DNA of 64,000 bases from Micromonospora endolithica (GCF_003626595.1 NZ_RBAK01000001.1:1116001-1180000), one strand, 5' to 3'; shown: positions 44,254-55,517, counted from the first letter of the stretch. Notes: generated by a model from the letters alone, not told the origin. Numbers and translations are program-made.

Positions 44254-44988
44254 ATGACGGTGGCGCTGATCTCCTACGACGACGCCGACTCGGTGGCCTT
44301 CGCCGCCACCCGTGAGATACCCGCGCCCGGCCTGCACCACTGGCGGCGCGCGGTGCACCACCACCTGCGCGTCCGTGCCGGCACCACCCTGCTCGACCTC
44401 GGTGCCGGCACGGGCGTCTGGGCGTCGGCGTTCACCACCTGGTTCGGCGTACGGGTGGTGGCGGTGGAACCGGCGGTGGCCATGCGGGACCGCTGCGCGT
44501 ACCGACCGCTGGTCGGCGGGGACGCGGGCGCGCTGCCCCTGGCCGATTCCAGCGTGGACGCGGCCTGGCTGTCCACCATGCTGCACCACGTGCCGGACCT
44601 CGACGCGGCGGCCCACGAGCTGCGCCGGGTGCTCCGGCCGGGCGCCCCGGTGCTGATCCGCTCGCCGTTTCCCGGCCGGCACCAGCGGATCGGGTTGTTC
44701 CACTGGTTCCCGGAGGCGGTGCGGGTGCTGCGCACCTACCCGGACCTGCCTCGGGTGCGCGCGGCGTTCGCCGCGGCCGGCTTCCCGGTCAGCAGCGTGG
44801 AGCCGGTCGCGCAGACCACCGCCCCGTCGCTGGCGGACTTCGCGCGGCACCTGGACCGGCGGGCCCACACGCCGCTGCAACTGATCAGCGACGACGAGTA
44901 CGCCGCCGGGGTGGCCCGGCTGCACGCCGCCGCGCCGCACGCCACCGGGCCGGTCGTGGACCATCTCGACCTGCTCGTGCTGCGCTGA
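44254..44988 (+). CDS. Class I SAM-dependent methyltransferase
   Basis: Methyltransferase of 244 aa. SAM motif I TLLDLGAGTGVWA, acidic end of strand 2 VVAVEPAVAMRD, and the post-motif LHHVPDLDAAAHELRRVLRPG, of the UbiE/Methyltransf_11 type. The C-terminal part (TAPSLADFARHLDRRAHTPL) differs from quinone enzymes. Substrate unknown. ATG at 44254 preferred over the GTG just before it. Convergent with the TioE-like gene, 17 nt away. Confidence 0.85.
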   Translation: MTVALISYDDADSVAFAATREIPAPGLHHWRRAVHHHLRVRAGTTLLDLGAGTGVWASAFTTWFGVRVVAVEPAVAMRDRCAYRPLVGGDAGALPLADSSVDAAWLSTMLHHVPDLDAAAHELRRVLRPGAPVLIRSPFPGRHQRIGLFHWFPEAVRVLRTYPDLPRVRAAFAAAGFPVSSVEPVAQTTAPSLADFARHLDRRAHTPLQLISDDEYAAGVARLHAAAPHATGPVVDHLDLLVLR

Positions 44989-45005
44989 GCACGGCCGGAG
45001 CCTCC

Positions 45006-45740
45006 TCAGCCGGGCGGCGCCTCGCCCCGTTCCCGCAGGTAGTCGTAGAGCGCCGCCGAGGCGCGCAGCCGCCGTAGGCTGCGCCGGTGCAGGTCCTGCT
45101 CGCGCCGGGCCAGCTCGGCACGGACCCGCTGGGCGCTGCCGGTGGTGCGCAGCTCGTCCAGCACCGCCGCGACGATCTCCCACGGGTAGGCCCCCCGGCG
45201 CAGCAGGGTGACCACCTGCGCGGCGCGCAGCTCCGCCGCGTCGTACACCCGGTAGCCGGTGCCCGGCTCACGCACCGGACGCAGCAGGCCGCGCGCCTCC
45301 CACAGCCGCAACTGGGACGTTCGGACGCCGACCAGGTCGGCGACCGCGCCGATCCGCACTCCCCGGCGCGGCGCCGGTACGGCCACGGCCGGGCTGGCCA
45401 CCACCGTCTCGAACGCGCCGAGCACACGCCGGATCTCGGCCCGCTCCCGGTCCAGTTCGGCATGGCCGCCGTCGAGCGCCGCCAGCGCCGCCGGCAGGTC
45501 ACCCCGGTGCACCGCGGCCATGACCTCCCGGGTACGCGACCAGCCGTGCCCCTCGGCGAACCGGCGCGCGACGGTCAGCGCGCGGGCGTGCGCGGCGGTG
45601 AAGATCCGGTAGCCGGCCGGGGTCCGGGCGACCGGTGGCAGCACCCCGAGGTCCACGTAGTTGCGCACCTGCTGCACCGAGATCCCGACCGTGGCGGCCA
45701 GGTCGACCGCCCGCAGCCGATCGGGTTCCACCGTGCTCAC
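45006..45740 (-). CDS. TioE-like tandem MerR transcriptional regulator
   Basis: Regulator of 244 aa with two MerR-type winged helices. The first is at about 12-75 (DLAATVGISVQQVRNYVDLGV, then AGYRIFTAAH). The second is at about 127-195 (IGAVADLVGVRTSQLRLWEARGL, then TGYRVYDAAELRA). A helix links them and a charged C-terminal helix follows. This layout matches the TioE family first known from the thiocoraline cluster of a Micromonospora. It is divergent to a UvrA-like gene, as TioE is with TioU, so it probably controls that gene in response to a DNA-binding drug. GTG start. Confidence 0.85.
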   Translation of the reverse strand: MSTVEPDRLRAVDLAATVGISVQQVRNYVDLGVLPPVARTPAGYRIFTAAHARALTVARRFAEGHGWSRTREVMAAVHRGDLPAALAALDGGHAELDRERAEIRRVLGAFETVVASPAVAVPAPRRGVRIGAVADLVGVRTSQLRLWEARGLLRPVREPGTGYRVYDAAELRAAQVVTLLRRGAYPWEIVAAVLDELRTTGSAQRVRAELARREQDLHRRSLRRLRASAALYDYLRERGEAPPG

Positions 45741-45906
45741 CGGGCCACCCTACCGCTTCCATGTTCGTTTGAGACTTTCGGTTCACTTCCGGTCATCCCA
45801 CGGTGCTGAGCGCGACCAAAGTCTCCACATGGGCGTGAATGAGAGAATTGAAAGTCGACCAGCTCACCGACGGCGGCGTCCGCCGCCCTGATCGCGAAGG
45901 GTCCGC

Positions 45907-48180
<2,274 letters not shown>

Positions 48181-48188
48181 CGGGGCGG

Positions 48189-48224
48189 CGGGTCCCGGCG
48201 CCGGCCTGGTGGCACCGGGACCCG
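48189..48224. terminator. Convergent terminator hairpin
   Basis: CGGGTCCCGG (48189-48198) and CCGGGACCCG (48215-48224) form a perfect 10-bp stem with a 16-nt loop, between the stop codons of the convergent UvrA-like and phosphatase genes. Confidence 0.6.
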
Positions 48225-48239
48225 GCCCGCGCGGGAGGA

Positions 48240-48659
48240 TCAGCCGAGGCGGCGCAGCCAGCGCCGCTGCCACGGTGTCTCCACCGCTCGCGGCCGGTAG
48301 TGCGCGCGTACCCACGGCACGGCCTGCGCGGCGGGCAGTCCGTCGAGGATGGCCAGCGCTGCCAGCGCCGTGCCGGTGCGGCCGGTGCCGCCCCGGCACG
48401 CCACCTCCACCCGTTCACCGTCGCGGGCCCGGTCCAGCGCCTCCCGCAGGGCGTCGAGCGCGTCGGCCCGGTCCAACGGGACCCAGAAGTCCGGCCACCG
48501 CACCCGCCGGTGCCGCCACGCCGGCACCGGGCCCTCCGCCAGCAGCAGGGTGAAGTCCGCCGGCCCGACCGGATCACCGAGGCGGCGTCCCCGCACGGCG
48601 GCACCACCGGGCAGCACGACCACCCCCGGCGAACCCGCCCATTCCTGTCCCTCAGCCAC
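48240..48659 (-). CDS. Protein-tyrosine-phosphatase-like protein
   Basis: Small protein of 139 aa with the CX5R loop: VACRGGTGRTGTALAALA. The residue before the Cys is Ala, not the usual His, so activity could be altered. Other family-like parts are DALREALDRARDGERV and AHYRPRAVETPWQRRWL. Likely dephosphorylates tyrosine or a small phosphoester in the cytoplasm. GTG start with GGGAGGGG upstream. Leftward, convergent with the UvrA-like gene. Confidence 0.75.
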   Translation of the reverse strand: MAEGQEWAGSPGVVVLPGGAAVRGRRLGDPVGPADFTLLLAEGPVPAWRHRRVRWPDFWVPLDRADALDALREALDRARDGERVEVACRGGTGRTGTALAALAILDGLPAAQAVPWVRAHYRPRAVETPWQRRWLRRLG

Positions 48660-48730
48660 CGGTCACCCCTCCCGCTCCCGCCGTCGTCCCTCCCACCCTG
48701 CCAGGCCCGCCCCTCCCCCGCTCTCCCGTC

Positions 48731-48808
48731 CCCGCGATCTTGCACATTCGGTCGCCGGGTCGCCCCGACAAGCGCCTTTCGCGGAGACGACGACCGCAAG
48801 ATCGCGGG
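48731..48808. repeat. Inverted repeat with GCGATCTTGC arms
   Basis: CCCGCGATCTTGC (48731-48743) and its exact complement (48796-48808) enclose 52 bp. I recall similar GCGATCTTGC-armed elements from other intergenic spaces of this genus. It fills the gap between the DedA and phosphatase genes. Role unknown: transcript stability, termination or a mobile repeat. Confidence 0.65.
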
Positions 48809-48828
48809 AGCCTGGCGGGGCGGCGTGC

Positions 48829-49635
48829 TCAGTGGGCGCCGTCGTGGTCCCTTGGGGAGGGCGACGCGTCGGACCAGGCGCTGCGGTAGAGCGTGCCGCG
48901 GCCGGCCGGGTCGGGCACCCCGTGCGGGCCGGTGGGCGCCGGGTCCGACTCCACCGGGATGGCGGCGGCGCGCCGGGCGCGGATGACCCGGGACACCACG
49001 AACCAGCCGACGGCCGCGACGACGGCGAGGATCACCACCTTCTGGAGGGTGCCGGCGTACCCCTCGACCAGGTGCCAGTTGTCGCCGAGCAGGTAGCCGG
49101 CCATCACGAAGGTGGTGTTCCAGATCAGGCTGCCCAGCGTGGTGTAGAGGGCGAACGTGCGGATCGGCATCCGCTCCACCCCGGCCGGGATCGAGATGAG
49201 GCTGCGGAAGATCGGGATCATCCGCCCGAAGAACACCGCCTTGGTGCCGTGCCGCAGGAACCACTCCTCGGTGCGGTCGACGTCGCTGAGCTTCACCAGT
49301 GGCAGCCGCTCCACGATCGCCCGCGTCCGTTCCCGGCCCAGCGCGGCGCCGATCCAGTACAACGCGAGCGCGCCGACCAGCGACCCGAGCGTGGTCCAGA
49401 AGATCGCGCTGACCAGACTCATCCGGCCCTGGGCGGCGACGAAGCCGGCCAGCGGGAGGATCACCTCGCTGGGGATCGGCGGGAAGAGGTTCTCCAGGGC
49501 GACCGCCAGGCCCGCGCCGGGTCCACCCAACCGCTCGACCAGATCGGTGACGGCTCCGACCAGGCCGTCCTGGGGAGGCGCGGCCTCCCCGGTGGCGGTG
49601 CCGGCGGCGAGCAGCGCGTGCGCGGTACGAGACAT
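48829..49635 (-). CDS. DedA family membrane protein
   Basis: Integral membrane protein of 268 aa. ENLFPPIPSEVILPLAGFVA and FFGRMIPIFRSLISIPAGVERMP are the DedA hallmarks, with conserved acidic and Arg residues. About five hydrophobic segments; a polar C-terminal tail of about 55 residues. Relatives move undecaprenyl phosphate or other lipids across the membrane and help hold proton motive force. Start ATG at 49635. Leftward single gene with the GCGATCTTGC inverted repeat just beyond its end. Confidence 0.9.
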   Translation of the reverse strand: MSRTAHALLAAGTATGEAAPPQDGLVGAVTDLVERLGGPGAGLAVALENLFPPIPSEVILPLAGFVAAQGRMSLVSAIFWTTLGSLVGALALYWIGAALGRERTRAIVERLPLVKLSDVDRTEEWFLRHGTKAVFFGRMIPIFRSLISIPAGVERMPIRTFALYTTLGSLIWNTTFVMAGYLLGDNWHLVEGYAGTLQKVVILAVVAAVGWFVVSRVIRARRAAAIPVESDPAPTGPHGVPDPAGRGTLYRSAWSDASPSPRDHDGAH

Positions 49636-49719
49636 GCCTACACGCTACGAACCGTTCCTGAGAGCCATTCACCAGGCCCACCGCCTAAGCTGCGGGGCAT
49701 CGCGGGAGAGGAACCCATC

Positions 49720-50412
49720 GTGCGTACGCCATTGCGCCTCGTCGTCGCCCAGCCACCGTGCGTGGCGTACGACGTGGTCGCGAACGCGGCCCACCACGCC
49801 GCCGCGGTCCGGGCGGCGGGTGCCCGGGTGGTGGTGTTTCCCGAGCTGTCGCTGACCGGGTACGAGCTGGACGCCCCGGTCGTCGACGAGGACGACCCAC
49901 GGTTGACCGCACTGGTCCGGGCGTGCGCCGACACCGGCACCCTCGCCCTGGCCGGCGCGCCGGTACGCGGCGACCACATCGCCACGCTCGCGGTGGACGG
50001 CACGGGAGCGCGGGTGGCGTACCGGAAGATGTTCCTCGGCGGGGCGGAGCCCGGCCGCTTCTCCCCCGGCACCGAGCCGGCGGTCCTGGACGTGGACGGT
50101 TGGCGCGTCGGCCTGGCGATCTGCAAGGACACCGGGGTGCCGGAGCAGGCGGCGCGGACGGTGGCCCTCGGCGTGGACGTGCTGGCCGCGTCCATGGTGG
50201 ACGAGGCCCGGGACGCGGCGGTGCAGGACGATCGGGCGCGACTGATCGCCACCACCCACCGCGTGCACGTGGCGGTGGCGAGCTGCGCCGCGCCGACCGG
50301 AGGCGGCTTCGGCACGCCCGCCGGCCGGTCGGCGGTCTGGTCGCCGGAGGGAAGGGTCCTGGTACGGGCCGGTACCGAGCCGGGTGAGAGCGCCGGAGTC
50401 ACCCTCGGCTGA
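49720..50412 (+). CDS. Carbon-nitrogen hydrolase (nitrilase superfamily)
   Basis: Amidase-fold enzyme of 230 aa with the Glu-Lys-Cys triad: Glu42 in VVFPELSLTGY, Lys103 in AYRKMFLGG and Cys135 in LAICKDTGVPEQ. Hydrolyses a C-N bond of an amide; exact substrate unknown. Somewhat short of usual (about 260). GTG start with GGGAGAGGAA upstream. Divergent from the DedA gene. Confidence 0.85.
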   Translation: MRTPLRLVVAQPPCVAYDVVANAAHHAAAVRAAGARVVVFPELSLTGYELDAPVVDEDDPRLTALVRACADTGTLALAGAPVRGDHIATLAVDGTGARVAYRKMFLGGAEPGRFSPGTEPAVLDVDGWRVGLAICKDTGVPEQAARTVALGVDVLAASMVDEARDAAVQDDRARLIATTHRVHVAVASCAAPTGGGFGTPAGRSAVWSPEGRVLVRAGTEPGESAGVTLG

Positions 50413-50454
50413 GGACGGATCCGCCGCCGAGGGTGAGTGACCGCGATACCGGGG

Positions 50455-50961
50455 TCAGGTCGCCGGGACCTGCTGCTCGGCCCATTCGGCGACCCGCCGC
50501 GCGCTCTCCTCCTCGGAGAGGTCCTCGACCCGGGTCATGATCGACCACCGCACGCCGAACGGGTCCCGGATGCTGGCGTACCGGTCGCCGGACGCGAACG
50601 TGGACGGTGCCTCGCGAACGACGGCGCCGGCGGCCACCGCACGATCGACCACGGCGTCGACGTCCGGGCAGTAGAGGCCGATGGAGTAGCAGTCGCGATC
50701 CCCCTCGGGGGCGGCGACGAGCCCGAAGTCGGGCATCGGTTCCCCGAGTTGCAGCAGTCCGTGACCGAAGTCGAGGTCGGCGTGGGCCACCACACCACCC
50801 ATCTCGGTCACCGCGACGACCCGCGCCCCGAAGATCTTGTGGTAGAAGTCGATGGCTCCGCGCGCGTCCGGGATGGCCAGGAAGGGAGTCAGGCTGGTGG
50901 CGCCGTGCGGCGTACCGTTCGTGGTGTGCTGGCCGTCGGCGGCTCGGCTGGTGGCAGTCAT
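50455..50961 (-). CDS. VOC family protein (glyoxalase/PhnB-like)
   Basis: Protein of 168 aa with paired VOC modules in one chain: FLAIPDARGAIDFYHKIFGARVV, then VVAHADLDFGHGLLQLGEPMPD and a C-terminal RDPFGVRWSIMTRVEDLS, the latter PhnB-like. C-terminus EEESARRVAEWAEQQ is a helix typical of this subgroup. Likely metal-binding but activity unknown. ATG at 50961. Convergent with the nitrilase-like gene. Confidence 0.85.
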   Translation of the reverse strand: MTATSRAADGQHTTNGTPHGATSLTPFLAIPDARGAIDFYHKIFGARVVAVTEMGGVVAHADLDFGHGLLQLGEPMPDFGLVAAPEGDRDCYSIGLYCPDVDAVVDRAVAAGAVVREAPSTFASGDRYASIRDPFGVRWSIMTRVEDLSEEESARRVAEWAEQQVPAT

Positions 50962-51070
50962 GGCCCGAATCGTAGGGACGCCCGGCGTGGACCGGCTTGA
51001 AGATTCGCGACAGGCGCCCGCCTGTTCCGGCCGCGCCGCCGGATCACCGCCGAACGGCCGGCGTTCTAGG

Positions 51071-51745
51071 ATGTCCGGCGTGGCACTGCCCCCACCCCTC
51101 GCCTCCGGTCGGGACGCCGACGTCTACCCGCTCGACGACGACCGGGTCCTGCGCCGCTACCGCCTCGGCGGCGACGTCGCCGCCGAGGCGGCGGTGATGG
51201 ACCACCTGCACGCGCGCGGCTACCCGGTTCCCCGCGTCCACCACGCGGCGGGTCCGGACCTCGTGCTCGACCGGTTGACCGGGCCGACGCTGGCCGAGGC
51301 GGTGCTCGGCGGCGCGGTGGACGCCGGACGGGCCGCCCGGATCCTGGCCGACCTGCACCGCCGGCTGCACGCCCTGCCCGCCCGTCGCGCGGCCGATCCC
51401 GCCGACCGGGTGCTGCACCTCGACCTGCATCCGCAGAACATCCTGCTCACCGCCGCCGGCCCGGTGGTCATCGACTGGGGCAACGCCACCGAGGGGCCAC
51501 CCGGCCTGGACGTCGCGATGTCCGCGGTGATCCTCGCCGAGGTCGCCACCGAGGCCGACTCCCCGGTGTCCGGCCCGGCGCGGGACGTGCTCGTCGGCTA
51601 CCTGGCGGAGACCGGGCCGCTGCCCCTGCTGGAGCGGAGCGTCGCGCTCCGGGCGGAGCTCGGACCCCTCGGTCCCGAGCGACTCGGGCAGGCGGCGGCC
51701 CTCGTCCGGCGGCTCGCCCCGACCGCCACCGGTGGACCGGCGTGA
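51071..51745 (+). CDS. Phosphotransferase family (APH-like) protein
   Basis: Small kinase-fold protein of 224 aa. Catalytic loop HLDLHPQNILL with Asp and Asn, and the metal Asp in VVIDWGNATEGPPGLDVAM. N-terminal glycine loop is weak (PLASGRDADVYPLDD), and there is no clear drug-resistance signature, so the substrate may be a small metabolite. Start ATG 51071 or GTG 51080. Overlaps the MOSC gene by 4 nt. Confidence 0.8.
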   Translation: MSGVALPPPLASGRDADVYPLDDDRVLRRYRLGGDVAAEAAVMDHLHARGYPVPRVHHAAGPDLVLDRLTGPTLAEAVLGGAVDAGRAARILADLHRRLHALPARRAADPADRVLHLDLHPQNILLTAAGPVVIDWGNATEGPPGLDVAMSAVILAEVATEADSPVSGPARDVLVGYLAETGPLPLLERSVALRAELGPLGPERLGQAAALVRRLAPTATGGPA

Positions 51746-52602
51746 CCGGCCCGCCGGTGCCGGGCCCGGCGGCGGGCGGACGTGGCCGGGTGGCCGGGCT
51801 GTGGCGGTACCCGGTGAAGTCGATGCGGGGTGAGCGGCTGACCGCCGTCGAGGTCGGCCCGGCCGGGCTGGCCGGAGACCGGACACTGGCCCTGCTCGAC
51901 CGGCGCACCGGCCGGGTGGTCAGCGCGAAGGACCCGCGACGGTGGCGGTCCATGCTCGGCCTCCGGGCCACCGGCGGCGACCCGGTCCGGATCACCCTGC
52001 CGGACGGAAGCGTGGTGTCCGCCGCCGACGACGACCGGGACGAGCGGCTGTCCGCCGCGCTCGGCGCGCCGGTGACCGTGGTCGACACCCCGCCCGCCGG
52101 GGCCGTCCTGGACCGGGCCCGGCCCGAGGCGGTCCTGGCCGAGGGGATCACCGCCGAGGTGCCGGTGGAGGAGAGCCACCTCGGTGGGGCCGCACCGGGG
52201 ACGTTCTTCGACTTCGCCCCGGTGCACCTGGTCACCTCCGCGAGCCTGGCCCGGGTGTCCGCGGAACTGCCCGGTGGGCCGGTCGACCCGATCCGGTACC
52301 GGCCGAACCTGCTGCTCGACGTGGACGCCGCCGCCGGGTTCGTGGAGAACGACTGGGTCGGGCGGGAGCTGCACGTCGGGCCGGAGCTGGTGCTGCGGGT
52401 GGTGGCGCCGACGCCGCGCTGTGCCGTACCGACGCTGGCGCACGGCACCCTGCCCGTCCAGGCCGACGCGCTCCGGGTGCCGGCCCGACTCAACCGGGTC
52501 GTCCCGGTGCCGCACCTTCCGGCGCAACCGTGCGTCGGCGCGTACGCGCTGGTGGTGCGGCCGGGGTGGGTGGAGCGGGGTGCGGTGGTGACGGTCGGCT
52601 GA
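51742..52602 (+). CDS. MOSC domain protein
   Basis: Protein of 286 aa. N-terminal MOSC_N beta-barrel (VAGLWRYPVKSMRGERL) and C-terminal MOSC domain, with VHLVTSASLARVS, RYRPNLLLDV and RCAVPTLAHGTLP; the Cys in TPRCAVPT is the one that handles sulfur or molybdenum cofactor in relatives such as YcbX and mARC. May carry sulfur or reduce N-hydroxylated compounds. GTG start overlaps the kinase-like gene stop (GTGA), so the pair are translationally coupled. Confidence 0.88.
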   Translation: MTGPPVPGPAAGGRGRVAGLWRYPVKSMRGERLTAVEVGPAGLAGDRTLALLDRRTGRVVSAKDPRRWRSMLGLRATGGDPVRITLPDGSVVSAADDDRDERLSAALGAPVTVVDTPPAGAVLDRARPEAVLAEGITAEVPVEESHLGGAAPGTFFDFAPVHLVTSASLARVSAELPGGPVDPIRYRPNLLLDVDAAAGFVENDWVGRELHVGPELVLRVVAPTPRCAVPTLAHGTLPVQADALRVPARLNRVVPVPHLPAQPCVGAYALVVRPGWVERGAVVTVG

Positions 52603-52609
52603 CCGTCGC

Positions 52610-54100
52610 TCAGTCGTCCCGGCCGCCGCGGGAGCCGGTGTCCACCCGGTCGAGCAGCGCGTCGAGCTGCGCCGCCACCGCCGGCGACAACCCCTCGTCC
52701 TCGACCGCCTCGACCACCTGCTCGCGCAGGTCCTCGAGCCGCTTGTCCCGGTCCTTCGGCCTGCTGCGGCTCAGGTCGACGAGGTCGTCGCGCAGCTTCT
52801 CGACCGTCTTCTGGTCGATCTCGCCGGTCTCCCGGGCCCGGGCCAGCAGGCCCACGAACTGCGCGGCCAGCTGCGGCAGGCTCACCTGCACCGGCCGACC
52901 GGTGACCGAAGGGGCGGGAGCGGCCGTGGTGGGTGCGGGCGGGGCGGAGCTGCGCGGGGTGCTGGCCGGCGCGCTGACCGTGGGGGTGGCCGGGCCGGCC
53001 GGACCGGCCGTGGTGGGCCGGTCGCCCAGGTCGCCGAGGGTCAGCGCCGCGACGAGCCCGACGATGAGCGCGAGGCCGGCCGCGACGAACACGGCGACCG
53101 GGCGGTCGGCGCGCCGACGCGCCGGTGACACCGGCACCGGGCGGGTGGCGCCGGGTGCCGGCGATGGGGCGACCCGGGCCGACCGGTCGACCAGGGTCGG
53201 CGGATGCGTCGCCCGGCCGGCCGGGATGCCGGCCGCCGGCCGGACGTCGGTGGGCGGTTCGACCGGCGGGACCGCGCCGAACCGGCTGGCGAGTCGGCCG
53301 GCGGTGGGCCGGCGCGCCGGATCGGCGTCGAGGCAGGCCAGGACGAGGTCGGCGACGGCGGCCGGGAGACCCGGCACGCGCGGCGGCGGCACCGGCGTGC
53401 GCCGGGCGTGCACGTCGAGGGCGTCCTCCCAGGTCTGCACCGGCAGCGGGGCCCGGCCGGTCAGGGCGCGGTAGAGCAGCGCGCCCAGGGCGTACACGTC
53501 GCTGGCCGGGTCGGGCGGGCCGGACCGCAGCCGTTCCGGCGCGAAGTAGGCGGGGGTGCCCATGAGCAGCTCACCGGTCTGCCCGGCGACCGGGTGGTGC
53601 GGCCCGGCGAGCGCGGCGATGCCGAAGTCGAGCACCTTCGCGCCGGTCCCGGTGAGCATGACGTTGCCCGGTTTGACGTCCCGGTGCACGACGCCGATGC
53701 GGTGGGCGGCGGCGAGGGCGTCGGCGACCTGCCCGGCCATCCGGACGGCCTCCGGCCAGGGCAGCGGACCGGCGTGGAGCCGGTCGGCGAGGTTGCGCCC
53801 GTCGACCAGTTCCATCACCAGGTAGGGCACCACGACGCCGCCGGCCAGGCTCGCTTCGCCGTAGTCGTACACCTGGGTGACGTGCGGGTGGCTCAGCCGG
53901 GCGGCGGCGCGGGCCTCGCGCCGGATGGTGGCCCGCAGCTGCGGGTCGGCGGCCAGTTCCCCGGCGAGGGCCTTCACCGCGACGGGCCGGCCCAGCACCT
54001 CGTCGTCGGCGCGCCAGACCTCGGACATCCCGCCGCGGCCGATGCGCTCGCGCAGGACGTACCGGTGGTGCAGCCGGAGGCTGGTGGTGAACGACGACAT
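52610..54100 (-). CDS. Serine/threonine protein kinase with membrane anchor
   Basis: Hanks-type kinase of 496 aa. Glycine loop RIGRGGMSEVWRA, catalytic Lys43 (VAVKAL), HRDVKPGNVML (Asp141) and DFG at 158-160, APE-like FAPERLRSG. A Pro/Arg linker leads to a TM segment at about 345-370, then an extracytoplasmic Thr/Pro/Ala region and a charged helical C-terminus (KTVEKLRDDLVDLSRSRPKD). No PASTA repeats. Receptor-type kinase; signal unknown. ATG at 54100 with GGGGCTC upstream. Convergent with the MOSC gene, 7 nt away. Confidence 0.93.
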   Translation of the reverse strand: MSSFTTSLRLHHRYVLRERIGRGGMSEVWRADDEVLGRPVAVKALAGELAADPQLRATIRREARAAARLSHPHVTQVYDYGEASLAGGVVVPYLVMELVDGRNLADRLHAGPLPWPEAVRMAGQVADALAAAHRIGVVHRDVKPGNVMLTGTGAKVLDFGIAALAGPHHPVAGQTGELLMGTPAYFAPERLRSGPPDPASDVYALGALLYRALTGRAPLPVQTWEDALDVHARRTPVPPPRVPGLPAAVADLVLACLDADPARRPTAGRLASRFGAVPPVEPPTDVRPAAGIPAGRATHPPTLVDRSARVAPSPAPGATRPVPVSPARRRADRPVAVFVAAGLALIVGLVAALTLGDLGDRPTTAGPAGPATPTVSAPASTPRSSAPPAPTTAAPAPSVTGRPVQVSLPQLAAQFVGLLARARETGEIDQKTVEKLRDDLVDLSRSRPKDRDKRLEDLREQVVEAVEDEGLSPAVAAQLDALLDRVDTGSRGGRDD

Positions 54101-54235
54101 AGAGCCCCAGTGTGCCTGCCCCGCACCGCGGCCCACCACCCCGCCGGTCCGGTCTGCCACCCGGCGGCGCCGATGTCCCGGTTTCGACCGGCCTGCCGGG
54201 TGGCCGGGCTCACCCGGCGGGCCCGGCGATCGCGG

Positions 54236-54439
54236 TCAGGAGCAGCGTGGCGCGCGGGGCACCGGGGCGGGTTGGATGCGGTCCGCGACGCGTCGCAGGA
54301 CGGCGGCGACGGCCAGGCGGGGCGCGGCGAGTGGCACGGCGCGCGGGCGTTCCGGCCGGACGGGGGCGTCCGGCCGCGCCGAGTTCACGTGCCGGAGCAC
54401 CGCGTCGACGGCGAGGACGTAGCCGGTCGGCTGTTCCAT
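54236..54439 (-). CDS. Small hypothetical protein coupled to LacI regulator
   Basis: Protein of 67 aa, or 69 if it starts at the ATG at 54445 that overlaps the LacI stop as ATGA. GAGGAG lies 6 nt before the ATG at 54439, making that start likely. Sequence is basic, Val/Ala/Arg/Pro-rich, with a repeated VDAVLRHVNSARPDA / VAAVLRRVADRIQPAP pattern suggesting two similar short helices. No family recognised. Its tight link to the regulator suggests joint expression, but the short length leaves doubt whether it is real. Confidence 0.5.
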   Translation of the reverse strand: MEQPTGYVLAVDAVLRHVNSARPDAPVRPERPRAVPLAAPRLAVAAVLRRVADRIQPAPVPRAPRCS

Positions 54440-54441
54440 GG

Positions 54442-55497
54442 TCATCTCCTCGGGACAGGTCCGGTGGAGGTCCGGACGACGAGTTCGGTGGGCAGCAGGA
54501 CGTGTCCGGCGGCCGGGTCCTCGGGGGGGTCGAGCAGCAGTTCGGCCAGCCGTCGCCCCTTCTCCTCGGCGGGTTGGCGCACGGTGGTCAGACCCGCCTC
54601 GGCCGCCTCGGCGATGTCGTCGAAACCGGTCACCGCGCACGGTGGCCCGCCGGTCCCGGCGAGGGCGTCCAGGACGCCGAGGGCCAGCACGTCCGAGCAG
54701 GCCAGGATCGCCGTCGGACGATCGGGGCCGGCGAGGACCGCGGCGACCGCCGCGGCGGCGGCCGTCCGGCTGTTGCCGGCGGCGCTGAGCAGGGTCAGCT
54801 CCGGCCAGGCCACCCCGACCTCGGCGAACGCGTCGGCGAACCCGGCGAGCCGGCCGCGGGTGGTCGGGTGCGGCACGTCGGTGACGTCGGCGAGGCGCAG
54901 CTCCCCCGACGGGACGCCCGGCAGGACGGTGTCACCGAGCAGCGCGACCCGGCGGTGGCCGAGACCGACCACGTGCGCGGCGGCGGTGCGGGCGGCGGCC
55001 CGCTCGTCGATGCCGACGAACCGGTCCGCCGGGCCGGCGTCGGCCCGGGGGGCGGTGGTGACGAAGGGCAGGTTGCGGGCCCGGATCGCGTCCAGCGCCC
55101 AGCTCTCGTCGCCGGCGCAGTAGACGCAGAAGCCGTCGACGGCGGCGCTCTCCACGGCCCGCCGGGCACCGGGCGCGTCGTCCGGCAGCGGCACCAGCAG
55201 CAGGCTGGTGCCGTGCCGCTCGGCCGCGCCGGCGACGCCGGCCAGGAAGCGGACCGCGAAGGGGTCGGTGAAGGCGTACGACAGCTGCGAGGTGAACAGC
55301 ACGCCGACCGCCCCGACGACGCCCCGGCGCAGGGACCGTGCGGTCGGGTCGGGGCCGGGGTAGCCGAGTTGCCGGGCGGCCTCCAGGATCCGCTCGCGGA
55401 GGGCGGTGGAGAGCTGGTCGGGCCGCGAGTAGGCGTTGGAGACGGTGCTCCGGGAGACGCCCACGGCATCGGCGACGGCCTGGAGTGTCGGCTTCAC
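54442..55497 (-). CDS. LacI family transcriptional regulator
   Basis: Repressor of 351 aa. N-terminal LacI helix-turn-helix TLQAVADAVGVSRSTVSNAYS with hinge helix (ERILEAARQLGY), then a periplasmic-binding-protein-type effector domain (GVVGAVGVLFTSQ, FVGIDERAAARTAAAHVVGLGH, AILACSDVLALGVLDAL, CAVTGFDDIAEAAEAGLTTV). Two near-identical palindromes directly upstream suggest it represses itself. Its target sugar gene is not adjacent; the small downstream gene may be co-regulated. Confidence 0.92.
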   Translation of the reverse strand: MKPTLQAVADAVGVSRSTVSNAYSRPDQLSTALRERILEAARQLGYPGPDPTARSLRRGVVGAVGVLFTSQLSYAFTDPFAVRFLAGVAGAAERHGTSLLLVPLPDDAPGARRAVESAAVDGFCVYCAGDESWALDAIRARNLPFVTTAPRADAGPADRFVGIDERAAARTAAAHVVGLGHRRVALLGDTVLPGVPSGELRLADVTDVPHPTTRGRLAGFADAFAEVGVAWPELTLLSAAGNSRTAAAAAVAAVLAGPDRPTAILACSDVLALGVLDALAGTGGPPCAVTGFDDIAEAAEAGLTTVRQPAEEKGRRLAELLLDPPEDPAAGHVLLPTELVVRTSTGPVPRR

Positions 55498-55517
55498 GGC
55501 ACCCCCCTCTCGGCGTT

